A stretch of 64,000 nt of DNA from Paenibacillus glycanilyticus (GCF_023715145.1 NZ_JAMBNP010000001.1:682001-746000); one strand, 5' to 3'. Positions 25,578 to 32,555 are shown, counted from the stretch's first letter. Notes: a model not told the origin generated them from the letters alone. Numbers and translations: made by a program.

Positions 25578-26311
25578 AGCAGCAGCAAAATGTGACGGTT
25601 TGCCATTATGTTCTGGACTATATTTCCGGCGTTTGTTCCGATAAAGAGAAAAAAGCCTTCGAACGGCATCTTCCCGCCTGCCCGGCCTGCCAATCCGAGC
25701 TGGAAGAGCTGCGGCTCGTATGGGACTCCCTTCCTTCCGACATGGATCTGATCGAACCGCCGGCGGATTTGAAGCAGCGGGTGATGAATGCCGCGCTTGC
25801 CTCCCCTCAGCCTATTGCCAAGCGTCCCGTCCGCAAGCTGGCATGGGGAGCTATTGCGGCGGCTGTACTCGCCGTCTTTATCGCTGGAACAATGTGGAAT
25901 ATTAATCTCTATAACAGCCGCAGCAGTCAGGCAGTCATTCCGATTGAACAGGCTTTGTCCGTGTCTGCCTCTCAAATCAATCAGTTCATTTCCTTAAAGC
26001 CCGTGTCAGAGGACGTTGCTTCTTCCTATGCCGTCGCCTGCATAGTCGATAACGGAAGCAACAAACAATTTGTCGTGTATGTATTCGGCGCTCCCGTCTC
26101 AACCGGTGATACCGTCTACCAGGTATGGCTGAACCATTCCGGGCAGAAAGACAGCGCGGGTACTTTCCGTGTGGATGAGAAAGGGATTGGCGTTTTGGCT
26201 ATGCCGATAGCCGATCAAACGCTGGCCTTTGATTCCATCGGCATCACAATCGAGCCCGACGAACACGGGGACCAGCCCCGTGGAACCAAGGTTTACAGCT
26301 CCATCTCCTAA
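25574..26311 (+). CDS. Membrane anti-sigma factor (zinc-binding, RskA-like)
   Basis: 245 residues. The cytoplasmic N terminus carries the ZAS zinc motif HLPACPAC (H-x3-C-x2-C) with an upstream His at CHYVLDYISG. One membrane helix (WGAIAAAVLAVFIAGTMWNI, about residues 93-112) leads to an extracytoplasmic RskA-type domain ending GDQPRGTKVYSSIS. It should hold the preceding ECF sigma factor at the membrane until a signal, likely envelope or redox stress, releases it. Confidence 0.92.
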   Translation: MKQQQNVTVCHYVLDYISGVCSDKEKKAFERHLPACPACQSELEELRLVWDSLPSDMDLIEPPADLKQRVMNAALASPQPIAKRPVRKLAWGAIAAAVLAVFIAGTMWNINLYNSRSSQAVIPIEQALSVSASQINQFISLKPVSEDVASSYAVACIVDNGSNKQFVVYVFGAPVSTGDTVYQVWLNHSGQKDSAGTFRVDEKGIGVLAMPIADQTLAFDSIGITIEPDEHGDQPRGTKVYSSIS

Positions 26312-26316
26312 AAATA

Positions 26317-26361
26317 ACAAAACCGCCATTCATGCCGGTAAGCAGGAATGGCGGTTTTGAC
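26317..26361. terminator. Bidirectional terminator between anti-sigma and cupin genes
   Basis: AAAACCGCCATTC and GAATGGCGGTTTT form a perfect 13-bp stem with A/T tracts on both sides. Confidence 0.88.
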
Positions 26362-26365
26362 TGCG

Positions 26366-26704
26366 TTACGCCGGGTATCGGTCGCCCCTGGTCGCAGGCT
26401 CCGAGATAACGAGGAACTGGACGTCCTTATCCGACTTGTTAAACATTTGATGCGGCGTATGCGGGGCAACATGAATCCCCTCATGGGCTTCCAGCTCAAA
26501 GCTCTCCCCGTCGATCTCGATCGTAGCCGTCCCCTCAAGAACGAAGAAAAATTGCTGGGACTGTTCATGGTAATGCCGCGTTTCGGCCGTATGCGGCGGC
26601 ATTTTCTCGTGGATGATGCTCAAATCCTGCTGCTTCAACAGATGCCATCCGTCGCACCGATCTCCCCATATGTAATGCTCCGCGTTGCTTTTGCTCATCT
26701 TCAT
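26366..26704 (-). CDS. Cupin-domain protein
   Basis: 112 residues, a single small beta-barrel. Cupin motif 1 is seen in MPPHTAETRHYHEQSQQFFF (metal ligands H, H, E region) and motif 2 in HEGIHVAPHTPHQMFNKS. The family includes sugar-binding and dioxygenase-like proteins; this one is close to the size of stand-alone cupins of unknown substrate. It is convergent with the anti-sigma gene and has its own upstream region of about 175 bases. Confidence 0.88.
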   Translation of the reverse strand: MKMSKSNAEHYIWGDRCDGWHLLKQQDLSIIHEKMPPHTAETRHYHEQSQQFFFVLEGTATIEIDGESFELEAHEGIHVAPHTPHQMFNKSDKDVQFLVISEPATRGDRYPA

Positions 26705-26834
26705 CCTGTCTGCTCCTTGCTGTTATTAAGACGTATGATTTTGTTCAATATCGTAGCAGATTGGGCTTGCGAAATGAAGGTAATCATCCCCAGCTCCATA
26801 TCCATAGTGTGGCAAAAAAGTTGCTTCGATTGTG

Positions 26835-26863
26835 TTGACATTCATTTTGGATGCTGATATATT
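26835..26863 (+). promoter_or_regulatory. Promoter of tRNA-Val
   Basis: TTGACA (26835-26840) and TATATT (26858-26863), 17 bp apart, 18 bases before the tRNA. Confidence 0.85.
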
Positions 26864-26881
26864 AATATTCATCACTCACAC

Positions 26882-26954
26882 GATCTGTTAGCTCAGCTGG
26901 GAGAGCACTATCTTGACAGGGTAGGGGTCAGTGGTTCGAGCCCACTACAGATCA
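26882..26954 (+). tRNA. tRNA-Val (GAC)
   Basis: Cloverleaf fits: acceptor GATCTGT/ACAGATC, D-arm GCTC/GAGC with AGCTGGGA loop, anticodon stem CTATC/GGTAG around loop TTGACAG (anticodon GAC), T-arm AGTGG/CCACT with TTCGAGC. The 3' CCA is not encoded. Single tRNA with its own promoter and terminator. Confidence 0.93.
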
Positions 26955-26962
26955 TACGAATG

Positions 26963-26997
26963 GAAAACCCGCAAAGCCTTGAGCTTTGCGGGTTTTC
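26963..26997 (+). terminator. Terminator of tRNA-Val
   Basis: GAAAACCCGCAAAGC and GCTTTGCGGGTTTTC form a perfect stem around CTTGA, with T residues following. Confidence 0.9.
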
Positions 26998-27033
26998 TTT
27001 ATTGCTGCAGCTGCTCATAAGCAGCGTTGCGGG

Positions 27034-27575
27034 CTATTGGGACAGTACGAGATTTTTATACTTGGGATATTCTTTCGTAATAATACCCATTCCTTTATGC
27101 GTAGCGTCAAATCCTTTGCCCGATGCATCTAAGTATTTTTTGAATGCCGTATTCGATCTGCTGCTGTAAAAGCTTTCGAGGTAAGATAAAGCATCTTGAT
27201 AGTGCTCAATAGCATCGTAGAAGTAATTCAATTTCTACTAGCTTAGCTAGTAGAAATTCCGTGCGATTTTAATTCTTGGGCCACGCTGTTTAAATAATCA
27301 ACCTCGTCATTATAAAGTTGACTGTACGTATCCAGAGAATCATACGCTCTATCTAATTGCGTTGTGTCGTTATACGTGTCTATTCCGTCATACGCCAGGC
27401 TTAGATTAATCTGGGAAACGTTATATAACCACTCTCCCAGATCCGAAAGTTCTTTATAAAAGTCGGCCATAATAAAGTACGCTTTCAGCTGGTCCGTGTC
27501 GGCGTTGCCTTCAGAACTTATAACAGGCTTTTTGACTTCTACCGTATTCCTCTCAGCGTCCCACTCCCTTTATTT
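27034..27575 (-). pseudogene. Decayed AT-rich locus with two out-of-frame coding pieces
   Basis: Two reading frames, 27470-27243 (75 residues from an ATG, MADFYKELSDLGEWL) and 27231-27034 (65 residues, from TTG, MNYFYDAIEHYQDAL), are adjacent but in different frames. The first is open upstream without a start codon back to a TAA near 27575 (reading DAERNTVEVKKPV then QLKAYFIMADF), and neither has a ribosome site. A perfect inverted repeat (27229-27257) holds the stop between them. Both pieces are Tyr/Asp-rich, helical and lower in GC than their neighbours. I read this as remains of one gene, but two small real genes are possible. Family not recognised. Confidence 0.45.
27229..27257. repeat. 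Perfect 29-base inverted repeat
   Basis: AATTTCTACTAGC, TTA, GCTAGTAGAAATT: 13-bp arms with no mismatch around a 3-base loop. It contains the stop codon of the upstream piece and sits at the frame change of the decayed locus. Single copy in the window. Confidence 0.9.
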
Positions 27576-27660
27576 CGAAATATACTCTCTCTGGAACATT
27601 TTACCTTCAAGCTTGTACCAGTGTATATAACAAATAAGAGACTCTGTCCTGTTTACGGCG

Positions 27661-27689
27661 AAAGCCTTGAATAATCAAGGCTTTTTTTT
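27661..27689. terminator. Hairpin at the end of the small-protein array
   Basis: AAAGCCTTGA and TCAAGGCTTT around ATAA. The longer T-run is on the plus strand, while the array ends toward it on the minus strand, where TTTC follows; it probably works for both directions. The rest of 27576-27699 shows nothing else. Confidence 0.6.
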
Positions 27690-27699
27690 GATTCTATCA

Positions 27700-27897
27700 T
27701 TAACGGTTGATATATTGAATCTTGGATACCGGGATATAGACCGCGCCATCTGGACTTATGAATTTGGCATTGCCTTCAAAAAATCCAGCCCATATGGCAT
27801 TGGATAAAACGATGGTCACTGCGTTTACTTCCGTCACCTGCACGCCAATCGGCAGTGATTCCAGAATCTCGTACAGACTTGCCTCTTGCTGCTTCAT
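27700..27897 (-). CDS. Small paralogue A3 of the tandem A/B array
   Basis: 65 residues from ATG 27897 (GGGAG upstream). Last gene of the six-gene array. It shares with A1 and A2 the block AIWAGFFEGNAKF and the C-terminal AVYIPVSKIQYINR, and with all six the opening pattern LYEILESLPIG. No signal peptide, membrane helix or cysteine. The alternating hydrophobic pattern with conserved Gly suggests a small beta-barrel of the Sm/SH3 kind, as in DUF2642-type spore proteins; that is inference. Function unknown. Confidence 0.72.
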   Translation of the reverse strand: MKQQEASLYEILESLPIGVQVTEVNAVTIVLSNAIWAGFFEGNAKFISPDGAVYIPVSKIQYINR

Positions 27898-27948
27898 CTT
27901 CCCCATCTCCCTTCACTAGACATGATGCCAACACCGCTATCAATTGGA

Positions 27949-28158
27949 TTAACGAACCGTAACTCCTCTGATATTATTTAAGGGAATATACACGGTATCC
28001 TGATCAACCGGTGAAATAATCGTCGCAAGCTCATCCGCAAAGCCCGACCAAGTCCCCTCCAGGGACGTATAGTCCAGATGCACGATAATGCCTTGACCAA
28101 TGGAGAGAGTACTTAGAATCGCATACACGCTCTTCACGCCATAGCTTTTTCCAATCAT
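27949..28158 (-). CDS. Small paralogue B3 of the tandem A/B array
   Basis: 69 residues from ATG 28158 (AAGGTGGTGA upstream). B-type pattern: VYAILSTLSIG, then GTWSGFADELATIISP and YIPLNNIRGVTVR. It is the most diverged B copy: the GNA of the core block has become ELA and the N-terminal Cys-Gly of B1 and B2 is Tyr-Gly (SYGVKS). It lies 51 bases before A3 and 39 bases after A2 on one strand, so it is co-transcribed with them. Function unknown. Confidence 0.72.
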   Translation of the reverse strand: MIGKSYGVKSVYAILSTLSIGQGIIVHLDYTSLEGTWSGFADELATIISPVDQDTVYIPLNNIRGVTVR

Positions 28159-28197
28159 ATGAGTCACCACCTTGTTTGTCTTCGTATTGCAAGCCCG

Positions 28198-28389
28198 TTA
28201 ACGTTTAATAAAACGAATCTTCGACAATGGGATGTAAACGGCCAGACCCGCCGCATTAACGAATTTGGCATTCCCTTCGAAAAATCCGGCCCATATCGCA
28301 TCGGTTAGAACGGTATTCCCCGTGCTTACGGTAGTCAGCTGATCCCCTAGCGGAATCGAATCCAAAATGCTGTATATCGAGCAGCTCAT
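28198..28389 (-). CDS. Small paralogue A2 of the tandem A/B array
   Basis: 63 residues from ATG 28389 with AAAGGAG as ribosome site. The sequence SIYSILDSIPLGDQL leads to DAIWAGFFEGNAKF and AVYIPLSKIRFIKR. It is closest to A3 and A1 and differs from the B type by the DAI before the WAGF core and by the basic C-terminal end. Part of a co-directional run of six genes. Function unknown. Confidence 0.74.
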   Translation of the reverse strand: MSCSIYSILDSIPLGDQLTTVSTGNTVLTDAIWAGFFEGNAKFVNAAGLAVYIPLSKIRFIKR

Positions 28390-28426
28390 CGTTTCATCTC
28401 CTTTCAGATAATTAATCAGAATGGCA

Positions 28427-28639
28427 TTAGCGGACCGTTACCGATTGGATTTTATCCAACGTTACGTATACGGCTTTATTGTTAGCCGACGAAATTAACG
28501 TTGCGTTGCCTGCAATAAATCCCGACCAGGTCCCTTCTACCAAAGCATTCTCCAGTACTAAAGCGATCGGTTGACCAATGGGCAACGTGCTTAATATGGC
28601 GTATGCCGCACCCTCGTCTCCACAGCTTTTGTTTGACAT
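28427..28639 (-). CDS. Small paralogue B2 of the tandem A/B array
   Basis: 70 residues from ATG 28639 (AAGGCGGTGA upstream; the in-frame ATG at 28660 overlaps the A1 stop region). MSNKSCGDEGAAYAILST begins the B-type pattern; GTWSGFIAGNATLIS and AVYVTLDKIQSVTVR complete it. It keeps the N-terminal SCG also found in B1. It begins 22 bases after A1 and ends 37 bases before A2. Function unknown. Confidence 0.74.
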   Translation of the reverse strand: MSNKSCGDEGAAYAILSTLPIGQPIALVLENALVEGTWSGFIAGNATLISSANNKAVYVTLDKIQSVTVR

Positions 28640-28661
28640 GTCACTCACCGCCTTATCCACT

Positions 28662-28859
28662 TTAATGATGAATATATTGAATCCTTGTTACCGGAATATA
28701 GACCGGAACTCCCCCGTCAATAAACTTCGCGTTGCCTTCGTAAAAGCCAGCCCATATGGCGTCGAACAAAAACGTGGTTCCTGCACTTACAACCGTCAGC
28801 TGTTCACCAATCGGCAAGCTTTTTAAATACTCATAAATTGCAGGTCTTCTGTCTGTCAT
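28662..28859 (-). CDS. Small paralogue A1 of the tandem A/B array
   Basis: 65 residues from ATG 28859 (AGGAG nine bases upstream; ATG 28880 precedes that site). AIYEYLKSLPIGEQLTVVSA, then DAIWAGFYEGNAKF and VYIPVTRIQYIHH. First A copy of the array, 31 bases after B1. The A copies share nearly the whole core block, which shows recent common descent, while the linker between core and C terminus varies in length. Function unknown. Confidence 0.74.
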   Translation of the reverse strand: MTDRRPAIYEYLKSLPIGEQLTVVSAGTTFLFDAIWAGFYEGNAKFIDGGVPVYIPVTRIQYIHH

Positions 28860-28890
28860 GTCGTCATCTCCTCTCCACAATAACGCTTAA

Positions 28891-29115
28891 TTAAGGTACA
28901 TATACGGCAGTAATCTGGTTTAACGGGATATATTCGGTTTTGTTATCGAATGCTGCAATAACCGTTGCGTTGCCGTCCGTAAAGCCCGCCCACGTCCCGT
29001 CATGAACGGAACCCGCCACGTGTACCGTAATCGCTGTACCAATAGGCAAAGTACTTAGAAGCGCATATACACTCCTTGTGCCATACGTTTTATTTCCGCA
29101 GCTATGATCTGACAT
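28891..29115 (-). CDS. Small paralogue B1 of the tandem A/B array
   Basis: 74 residues from ATG 29115 (GAGGTGGTG upstream; the longer frame to 29190 lacks a ribosome site). First gene of the array. MSDHSCGNKTYGTRSVYALL opens it, then GTWAGFTDGNATVIA and EYIPLNQITAVYVP. Upstream, CATACACT occurs (29153-29146 on the minus strand), like the -10 of mother-cell sporulation promoters, but without a convincing -35. Function unknown. Confidence 0.74.
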   Translation of the reverse strand: MSDHSCGNKTYGTRSVYALLSTLPIGTAITVHVAGSVHDGTWAGFTDGNATVIAAFDNKTEYIPLNQITAVYVP

Positions 29116-29283
29116 GTAAGCCCACCACCTCGACCAATAAAATTTGTACAGTGTATGAACCGGGACAAGATTTGCTTGTACAATTAGCATCCAAATCTAT
29201 GAAAGAGGCTGCCGCCCGCGTATTTTCTTCCTCTAATGGCACAAACTAAGCTGTCTTGCAAAACCATCTAAGGAGTGGGTAAA

Positions 29284-29445
29284 ATGCGTGAAGGTTTGAT
29301 TCCTGCCGTTCTTGGAACTGTTGTGTCGGCCTCTGGTGCATCACTGCTAAGAAAAAGCAAATATAAGCTTGTGGGTACCGGTGTTCTCGGTTTTGGCCTT
29401 GCCCATATGGTGCTTGGCGCCATTGATTTGATTGAACACCGATAA
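29284..29445 (+). CDS. Very small glycine-rich membrane protein, 53 residues
   Basis: Not recognised. AAGGAG lies 8 bases before the ATG. The protein starts MREGLIPAVLGTVVSASGAS and contains two short hydrophobic stretches separated by LLRKSKYK, the second being VGTGVLGFGLAHMVLGAIDL; it ends IEHR. This gives a helical hairpin with the basic loop probably inside. It is divergent from the A/B array, 168 bases from B1, and has a strong terminator of its own, which supports a real gene. Confidence 0.62.
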   Translation: MREGLIPAVLGTVVSASGASLLRKSKYKLVGTGVLGFGLAHMVLGAIDLIEHR

Positions 29446-29460
29446 TTTTGCAGGACAAGA

Positions 29461-29490
29461 GGGGAGGGAGCCCTAGGCTCCCTCCCCTTT
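29461..29490 (+). terminator. Terminator of the 53-residue membrane protein gene
   Basis: GGGGAGGGAGCC-CTA-GGCTCCCTCCCC, perfect 12-bp GC-rich stem, then TTT. Confidence 0.88.
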
Positions 29491-29556
29491 CCGCTTGCGA
29501 ATTTTAACTTCGCCTAACATTCTTGACCCATTGCAACACTGTTTCTCTAGACCCAC

Positions 29557-29596
29557 ACGACCTTCATCATATATGATAAGGGTCGTTGTTTTTTTA
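29557..29596 (+). promoter_or_regulatory. Hairpin with T-run in the CDF transporter leader (possible attenuator)
   Basis: ACGACC and GGTCGT enclose the palindrome ATCATATATGAT and are followed by T7, an intrinsic terminator shape 35 bases before the CDF start. A weak promoter (TTGACC at 29524, 17 bp, TCTAGA) precedes it, so it lies within the likely leader RNA. Conditional termination is possible but not shown. Confidence 0.45.
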
Positions 29597-29629
29597 ACAG
29601 GGTTTAGGAAATTGATGGGGGTTTGCAGG

Positions 29630-30562
29630 GTGAGCGATTCTAAAATGACGGATGTTAAAATCTCGGATGCCAAGACGGCCTCGAATGTCTTTGCGATTTG
29701 GATCAGCTTATTCAGCAATCTGATTCTTACGGGCATTAAATTAATTGTAGGTTTCCTGTTCAAGAGCCAGGTATTGATTGCGGACGGTGTACATAACGCC
29801 GGCGACGTGATTGCGACAATGGCGGCATTAGGCGCCGCTAAGGTTGCTCAGAAGCCTGCGGATGAGGACCATCCGTACGGTCATGGCAAAAGCGAGCTGA
29901 TCGGCTCGGCCATGGTCGCCATTATTATGGTGATTGCGGCTTTATTTATCGCGTATCATTCCTTTGAATCCTTCTTCCATCCCGCTGGCGAAGCCAGTAT
30001 GGTGGCCTTTGCCGCTGCCGTTGTCTCCTTGTTCTGGAAGCTGTGGCTCTATATTTATTGCATGCGCGTGAGCAAGGAAACAACCAGCAAAAGCCTCGAA
30101 GCAACCGCCTATGATCATTTGGCCGACGTCTATGCTTCGATTGCTGCTTGCATAGGTATTGGCGCGGCTATTATCGGCGAGAGAAATGATATTTCGTTCC
30201 TCAGCTACGGCGATGCGGCTGCGGGAATTGTTGTCGCTTATTTCGTATTGAAGCTGGCTTATCATATGGGGAAGGAAGCCGTAGACGTATTAATGGAGAA
30301 GGCGGTATCCGCGGAGAAGCTGCAGGATTACGAACGCCTTGTCTTCTCCATACCGGAAGTGAAACGAATTGACCGGATCCGCGCCAGGGAATTTGGCCAA
30401 TATGTCATGATTGATGTCCGCGTCGGCGTTCCGGGCGAGCTTAGTATTCAGGAAGGGCATGATGTATCCCGAAAAATCAAACAAATTATTATCGAGCATC
30501 ATTCCGACGTGGAGGAGGTTCTTATTCACTTGAATCCCTGGTACAAAGATGCTCAATCGTAA
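29630..30562 (+). CDS. Cation diffusion facilitator (CDF) metal transporter
   Basis: Exports a divalent metal (Zn, Mn, Fe or Co) in exchange for protons. 310 residues from GTG 29630; an ATG at 29645 is an alternative. Six helices, the first being FAIWISLFSNLILTGIKLIV. The metal-site motifs ADGVHNAGD (helix 2) and AYDHLADVYAS (helix 5: D/H and D), and the loop HPYGHGKSELIGS, are intact. The C-terminal cytoplasmic ZT_dimer domain contains RIRAREFGQYVMIDVRVGVP. HNAGD and DHLAD pattern resembles the MamB/YdfM branch, so the metal is uncertain. Confidence 0.92.
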   Translation: MSDSKMTDVKISDAKTASNVFAIWISLFSNLILTGIKLIVGFLFKSQVLIADGVHNAGDVIATMAALGAAKVAQKPADEDHPYGHGKSELIGSAMVAIIMVIAALFIAYHSFESFFHPAGEASMVAFAAAVVSLFWKLWLYIYCMRVSKETTSKSLEATAYDHLADVYASIAACIGIGAAIIGERNDISFLSYGDAAAGIVVAYFVLKLAYHMGKEAVDVLMEKAVSAEKLQDYERLVFSIPEVKRIDRIRAREFGQYVMIDVRVGVPGELSIQEGHDVSRKIKQIIIEHHSDVEEVLIHLNPWYKDAQS

Positions 30563-30568
30563 TCACTT

Positions 30569-30593
30569 AAAAGACCTGCAAGGGTCTTTTTTT
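30569..30593 (+). terminator. Terminator of the CDF gene
   Basis: AAAAGACC and GGGTCTTTT around TGCAA, continued by TTT. Confidence 0.8.
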
Positions 30594-30632
30594 GATTCCA
30601 AAAAATAGAATTTAACAATCAGCATACGCGAG

Positions 30633-31745
30633 GTGATCCTTCTGCCCGGCCAACCGTTCGTGAGCGTCGTTATTCTTGCGTACAACCACTCAGAGATAAC
30701 GAAACGTTGTATAGACAGTCTTCTCTTACATACGCCGTTAGAAAGCAATGAGCTGATCCTCGTCAACAATGGCTCCTCCGACGGCACGCAGGCTTACTTC
30801 GATTCCATCCCCGGCGCGAGAGCCATTCATCTTCCGCAAAATATCGGCCCGGTCAACGGGTTTAATGTCGGGATGGATAACGCGCGGGGCAAGTACATCG
30901 CCTTAATCAGCAATGATATGATTCTGACCGCGGGCTGGCTTCCGAATTTGATCACTTGCATCGAATCCGATTCCAGAATCGGTTTTGTCTCGCCGGGAGC
31001 CAATTATGTCAGCAACTTTCAGCAGATCAATCTTCCCTTCCAGACGCTTGAGGAAATGCAGCTGCAGGCAAAAGCCTACAACGTTTCGGATCCGGGCAAA
31101 TGGGAGGAGCGAATCCGTCTCATGCCGGTTATCCTCTTCTCCCTGACCGAAAGGCTGCGGGAGATAGGGGGCTATGACTCCCGCTTCTACTATGGAGAGT
31201 TTGGCGATGACGATATCAGCTACCGTTACCGCAGGGCCGGCTACAAGCTGATCTATGCGGGCGATACGTTTATTTTTCACCATGGCTCGGTTACGACCGG
31301 CATCGATCAGCAGCAGAACAACTCGCTACAGGTAAGCAGACAAATTTTCTTCCGTAAATACGGCATTGATTCATGGGCGGAAGGCCTGCCGAATATGCAG
31401 CTTGTTGAAGCCTTGCAGAGCCGATGGATGCCTAAGGCCTCCGTCTCCCTTCTTGCCATTAACTGCTGTATCGGCGCAACCCCGCTGGCTTTCAAAACCT
31501 TTCTCAAACAACGGGGAGCTGAAGAGGTGCGGCTTACAAGCCTGGCCAGCGAGGAGAAATATATGACTGATCTTCGAACAGTCTCTGACCGGACCCTCTA
31601 TTACGAAACAATGTCAGATATCGAGCTGCTGCTAGCAGGCGAGCAATTTGATTATATTTTATTCGAGCATGGGTACCCCGAATTCATCCGCTCCGGCAAC
31701 AGCATAATGAATTATCTGCTGCCATCGGGGCATCTCATTACCTAA
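30633..31745 (+). CDS. Family 2 glycosyltransferase
   Basis: GT-A fold inverting glycosyltransferase, 370 residues. PFVSVVILAYNHSEITKRCI is the N-terminal strand-turn, LILVNNGSSDGTQAYFDS the nucleotide-binding loop, and LISNDMILTAGWLPNL holds the acidic pair in place of DxD. ETGE-like acceptor region is around YGEFGDDDISYRYRRAGYKL. The C-terminal 120 residues lie outside the GT2 domain and have no assigned fold. Start is GTG 30633 or the nearby CTG 30642 (AGGTGAT lies before both). First gene of the glycan block, 39 bases before rfbF. Confidence 0.88.
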   Translation: MILLPGQPFVSVVILAYNHSEITKRCIDSLLLHTPLESNELILVNNGSSDGTQAYFDSIPGARAIHLPQNIGPVNGFNVGMDNARGKYIALISNDMILTAGWLPNLITCIESDSRIGFVSPGANYVSNFQQINLPFQTLEEMQLQAKAYNVSDPGKWEERIRLMPVILFSLTERLREIGGYDSRFYYGEFGDDDISYRYRRAGYKLIYAGDTFIFHHGSVTTGIDQQQNNSLQVSRQIFFRKYGIDSWAEGLPNMQLVEALQSRWMPKASVSLLAINCCIGATPLAFKTFLKQRGAEEVRLTSLASEEKYMTDLRTVSDRTLYYETMSDIELLLAGEQFDYILFEHGYPEFIRSGNSIMNYLLPSGHLIT

Positions 31746-31784
31746 CCGAAGCTGTACGATTCCTGCCATGGGGAGGTTGCCCGC

Positions 31785-32555
31785 GTGAAAGCTGTTATCC
31801 TAGCCGGAGGACTCGGAAGCCGCTTGTCGGAAGAAACGATATCCAGACCGAAGCCAATGGTCGAAATCGGCGGCAAGCCGATTTTATGGCATATCATGAA
31901 GATTTACTCGCATTACGGCATTCACGACTTTATCATCGCTGCCGGCTACAAATCTTACGTCATCAAAGAATATTTTATGAACTACTACCTGCATCAGTCG
32001 GATGTGCACTTCGATCTGTCTGACAACCGGGTCACCTTGATGAATTCCAAAGCCGAGCCTTGGAAAATAACCGTTGTGGATACCGGCGATCATGTCATGA
32101 CGGGCGGCAGGCTGAAACGTCTTGCTCCTTATATCGGAGAGGAACCCTTCTGCTTCACCTATGGGGATGGCGTTGGCGACATCCCGATCGCCGAGCTGAT
32201 TGCCCTTCACCGCAAAAGCGGCAAGCTGGCGACCGTAACCGCCGTGAACCCCGGGATGCGATACGGGATTCTTGAGATTGGGGAGCAGCAAGCCGTATCC
32301 TTCAAGGAAAAGCCGCATAACGATAAACATTGGATTAACGGCGGTTTCTTCGTCCTCGAACCGAAGGTGATCGAGTTAATTCGAGGCGATGACACCATTT
32401 GGGAGCATGGCCCGCTGGAATCGCTTGCTTCCTTCGGGGAGCTGTCCGTCTTCCAGCATCACGGCTTCTGGCATTCCATGGATACCCTCCGGGACAAAAA
32501 CGATCTGAGTGAGCTGTGGAACAAAGGAAATGCACCTTGGAAGGTGTGGAAATGA
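31785..32555 (+). CDS. rfbF: Glucose-1-phosphate cytidylyltransferase
   Basis: Makes CDP-glucose from CTP and glucose-1-phosphate, the entry step to CDP-deoxysugars. 256 residues, the usual length. The signature KAVILAGGLGSRLSEETISR (nucleotide loop), then RPKPMVEIGGKPILWHIMKI, FTYGDGVGDI (metal-binding Asp) and NGGFFVLEP are all present. It ends WNKGNAPWKVWK. The stop overlaps the rfbG ATG by four bases, so the pair is coupled. Confidence 0.95.
   Translation: MKAVILAGGLGSRLSEETISRPKPMVEIGGKPILWHIMKIYSHYGIHDFIIAAGYKSYVIKEYFMNYYLHQSDVHFDLSDNRVTLMNSKAEPWKITVVDTGDHVMTGGRLKRLAPYIGEEPFCFTYGDGVGDIPIAELIALHRKSGKLATVTAVNPGMRYGILEIGEQQAVSFKEKPHNDKHWINGGFFVLEPKVIELIRGDDTIWEHGPLESLASFGELSVFQHHGFWHSMDTLRDKNDLSELWNKGNAPWKVWK

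Noticed and set aside
26882..26954. Possible attachment site of an integrated element at tRNA-Val
   Set aside because: No second copy of the tRNA 3' end is seen within the window and no integrase or transposase gene is present, so I list it only as a question, not a mobile element.
27229..27257. Stem AATTTCTACTAGC resembles the 5' handle of Cas12a crRNA repeats
   Set aside because: Only one copy, no spacer array and no cas genes; the arms are fully self-complementary, unlike a Cas12a repeat. The likeness is by chance.
29146..29153. CATACACT before B1 as a mother-cell sporulation promoter
   Set aside because: The -10 looks right, but no -35 (ATA or AC) stands at the correct distance; kept as a note in the B1 entry rather than a promoter call.
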